Shown here: positions 5,306-6,810 of the stretch, piece by piece
Layout: each line of letters begins with the position of its first letter
How positions within the stretch are numbered: position 1 is the first letter of the stretch
Assembly: GCA_937983055.1 (NCBI GenBank)
Contig: CALJLA010000207.1
Location: forward strand, 1 to 6,810
From: an uncultured Pseudomonadota bacterium
GTDB lineage: Bacteria > Pseudomonadota > Gammaproteobacteria > Burkholderiales > Eutrophovitaceae
Direction of reading: 5' to 3'
Length of the DNA: 6,810 nucleotides
Program-made: the position numbers and the translations under genes
The notes under the pieces: generated by a model
Told to the model about the DNA's origin: nothing
Database searches by the model: none
Seen by the model: only the letters and a program-made list of their open reading frames with translations

Positions 5306-5381
5306 TGGTAGGCGGTCGGGGATTCGAACCCCGGACCAACGGATTAAAAGTCCGCTGCTCTACCGGCTGAGCTAACCGCCC
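5306..5381 (-). tRNA. tRNA-Lys, anticodon UUU
   Basis: A complete 76-base tRNA with encoded CCA. The 5' end is GGGCGGTTAGCTCAGC, closely matching E. coli tRNA-Lys. The anticodon loop CTTTTAA (anticodon TTT) is flanked by stem GCGGA/TCCGT, with a G-U pair at 27-43. The T arm holds GGTTCGAATCC, and the acceptor strand ACCGCCT is followed by A73 and CCA; pair 1-72 is G-U. It delivers lysine at AAA and AAG codons. It lies downstream of queC, as in Pseudomonas. That pseudomonad tRNA-Lys locus is a known attachment site for genomic islands, but no integrase follows the 3' end here. Confidence 0.97.
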
Positions 5382-5396
5382 AAAAAAAGAGCGCGC

Positions 5397-5426
5397 ATTT
5401 TAGCGGCGTCGCGACCTGCGCGTCAA
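5397..5426 (-). promoter_or_regulatory. tRNA-Lys promoter with GC-rich discriminator
   Basis: On the - strand, TTGACG (5426-5421) and TAAAAT (5402-5397) are separated by 18 bases, a good sigma-70 pair. The discriminator GCGCGC (5396-5391) follows, then the start region and a T7 tract (5388-5382) directly before the tRNA. GC-rich discriminators mark stable-RNA promoters repressed by (p)ppGpp with DksA; stringent control here is inferred from that rule. The rest of 5382-5532 holds no gene, and no clear queC terminator was seen. Confidence 0.75.
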
Positions 5427-5532
5427 CGAATGAGCATCGATCAGCGCGCGCTTAGTGCCTGATTCACACAGATTTTCGTCGACAAAAGCGGTGCTCGCCC
5501 ACTTTGCGCACCTGCGTCGGCCGACTCGCTGC

Positions 5533-6231
5533 TCAGCGTCGGGCGGCCCCCGACCGGGCCGTGATATAGCGCGTCGGATCGGGCAGCCCCGCGTCCTCGA
5601 AGCCTTTGCGGCGCAGGCGGCAGGCATCGCACGCACCGCACGCGGCTGCATCGGCAGCGGGCTGATAACACGACACGGTGATCGAGAAATCCACGCCGGC
5701 ATCGGCGCCGGCCTGGATGATCTGCGCCTTGCTCAGGCTCACCAGCGGCGCGTGCAGTTCAAGCGCAGCGCCCTCCACCGCCGCGCGCGTGGCGAGATTT
5801 GCCATTGCCTCGAAGGCGCGCAAATATTCGGGCCGGCAATCCGGATAGCCGGAGTAGTCGACCGCGTTGGCGCCGATGAACAGGTCGCGGGCGCCAATGA
5901 CTTCGGCCCACGCCAGCGCCAGGGACAGCAGGATGGTGTTGCGCGCGGGCACATAGGTGACCGGAATGCCGGCCGTGGGCTGCTCGGGCACGGCGATCGA
6001 TTCGTCGGTCAGCGCCGAACCGCCAAACGCGCGCAAATCCAGCGAGATGATTTTGTGTTCGACCGCGCCCAATGCCGCCGCCACGCGGGCCGCCGCGTCC
6101 AGCTCCACCCGGTGGCGCTGCCCATAGTCCACCGACAGCGCATGGCAGACAAAGCCGTCCCTGACGGCCAGTGCGAGCACTGTGGCCGAATCGAGGCCGC
6201 CCGATACGAGCACGACCGCGTTCTTGCGCAA
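5533..6231 (-). CDS. queC: QueC, 7-cyano-7-deazaguanine (preQ0) synthase
   Basis: Cytoplasmic enzyme that converts 7-carboxy-7-deazaguanine, ammonia and ATP to preQ0, the precursor of queuosine in tRNA. With the TTG start chosen here it has 232 residues, against 231 in E. coli. Visible features are the PP-loop SGGLDSAT (residues 10-17), the DYGQRH segment (~36-41), VPARN (~94-98), SGYPDCR (~127-133), and a C-terminal zinc site C188-x9-C198-x2-C201-x2-C204 followed by RLRRKGF, nearly the same as in E. coli QueC. The TTG at 6231 has GGAA 6 bases upstream and gives MRKNAVVLVSGG, matching the usual distance from start to PP-loop. A GTG at 6249 (six residues longer) is the main alternative. It follows queE by 31 bases and is surely in the same operon; tRNA-Lys lies downstream. 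Confidence 0.93.
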   Translation of the reverse strand: MRKNAVVLVSGGLDSATVLALAVRDGFVCHALSVDYGQRHRVELDAAARVAAALGAVEHKIISLDLRAFGGSALTDESIAVPEQPTAGIPVTYVPARNTILLSLALAWAEVIGARDLFIGANAVDYSGYPDCRPEYLRAFEAMANLATRAAVEGAALELHAPLVSLSKAQIIQAGADAGVDFSITVSCYQPAADAAACGACDACRLRRKGFEDAGLPDPTRYITARSGAARR

Positions 6232-6262
6232 AGCGGATTCCAGGGCCACGTCAGCGCTGCGT

Positions 6263-6810
6263 TTAACGCCCCGGCTCGTCACCCCACAGCTGCTTGTGCA
6301 GCTGAAGCTGGAAGCGCACCGGCAGCCGGTCCCGCAGAATCCACTCCGCGAGGGTTCGTGCCGCGAGCTCTCCATGCACCGGGGAGAACAGCACCGGGCA
6401 GCGCTCGCTCAGGCGGTGCCGCTGCAACATCTCGCATGCCCAGCGATAGTCGGCTTCGTCGCACAGGACGAACTTCACTTCGTCGGTCGGCTGCAGCACG
6501 TCAAGGTTGGCCCAAAGGTTGCGCTCGCATTCGCCCGACCCCGGCGTCTTCAGGTCGACGATGCGCGATACCCGTGTGTCGACCGGGCCGATATCGATGG
6601 CGCCACTGGTTTCCAGCGACACCGAGTATCCGGCATCGCACAGGGCGGTCAGCAGCGTCAGGCAGTGCGGCTGCGCCAGCGGCTCGCCGCCGGTAACCGT
6701 GACGTAATGCGCCCCGTAGGCGGCCACCTCGGCCAGGATTTCATCGGCAGAACGCCTGCTGCCGCCATGAAAGGCATAGGCCGTGTCGCAATACCGGCAG
6801 CGCAGCGGGC
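6263..6810 (-). CDS. queE: QueE, 7-carboxy-7-deazaguanine synthase (5' end outside window)
   Basis: Radical S-adenosylmethionine enzyme that contracts the ring of 6-carboxytetrahydropterin to 7-carboxy-7-deazaguanine, the step before QueC. The visible 181 codons start inside the cluster-binding motif: PLRCRYCDTAYAF holds the second and third cysteines of C-x3-C-x2-C. The two bases at the window edge fit a TGC codon for the first. Next come VTVTGGEP (SAM-binding GGEP), SLETSGA, the DLKTPGSGE segment, and EVKFVLCDEADYRWA. The gene ends with TAA. Only about 30 N-terminal residues are missing compared with ~210-220 in the family. The order queE-queC-tRNA-Lys matches Pseudomonas, where tol-pal-cpoB lies upstream; whether that holds here is outside the window. 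Confidence 0.95.
   Translation of the reverse strand, partial: PLRCRYCDTAYAFHGGSRRSADEILAEVAAYGAHYVTVTGGEPLAQPHCLTLLTALCDAGYSVSLETSGAIDIGPVDTRVSRIVDLKTPGSGECERNLWANLDVLQPTDEVKFVLCDEADYRWACEMLQRHRLSERCPVLFSPVHGELAARTLAEWILRDRLPVRFQLQLHKQLWGDEPGR

Noticed and set aside
4039..5370. A 443-codon + strand open frame across the FAH-family gene, the tRNA and part of the solute-binding gene
   Set aside because: Its composition is that of an antisense frame in GC-rich DNA, it runs through the tRNA gene, and it opposes two genes with clear family motifs and ribosome sites.
5455..6696. A 413-codon + strand open frame opposite queC and queE
   Set aside because: The - strand carries unmistakable QueC and QueE motifs; the + frame is arginine/alanine-rich with no recognisable domain.
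1..6810. CRISPR array, toxin-antitoxin, retron or phage-defence system
   Set aside because: No regularly spaced repeats, reverse transcriptase, nuclease or paired small toxin/antitoxin genes are visible; all large genes have housekeeping or transport assignments.

Overview
The window looks like chromosomal DNA of a G+C-rich gammaproteobacterium. The evidence is a SpoT-type (p)ppGpp enzyme and the order queE-queC-tRNA-Lys(UUU), which is the arrangement downstream of tol-pal-cpoB in Pseudomonas and relatives. The genus cannot be fixed from this sequence. I see no transposase, integrase, phage gene or CRISPR array.

Left part, + strand (1-2797): the 3' end of spoT; then a candidate promoter with a perfect TATAAT and an FNR/CRP-family-like inverted repeat. 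Next come a small secreted cysteine-rich protein of unknown family and an HtrA-family serine protease that reads as a lipoprotein with a single PDZ domain. These two are 45 bases apart and may form a unit. A 121-residue three-helix membrane protein follows, with a good sigma-54 (-24/-12) promoter match in front of its ribosome binding site.

Middle (2798-3030): a convergent intergenic region with an A/T-rich island, two hairpins and a strong + strand intrinsic terminator. It is either a long 3' UTR or an undescribed small RNA.

Right part, - strand (3031-6810, listed here in transcription order from the right edge): queE (5' end off the window) and queC, two consecutive enzymes of preQ0 (queuosine precursor) synthesis. 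Then comes tRNA-Lys(UUU) with its own promoter and a GC-rich discriminator, followed by a perfect 32-bp palindrome. Last are a fumarylacetoacetate-hydrolase-family enzyme and a Peripla_BP_6 solute-binding lipoprotein with no permease genes beside it. The enzyme starts so close to the palindrome that its message probably begins at or upstream of the palindrome, perhaps at the tRNA promoter.

Most genes are standard housekeeping or transport functions. The parts most worth following are the possibly oxygen/NO-regulated cysteine-rich protein plus HtrA pair, the possible intergenic RNA, and the tRNA-palindrome-hydrolase junction. None is shown to be a new system by sequence alone.
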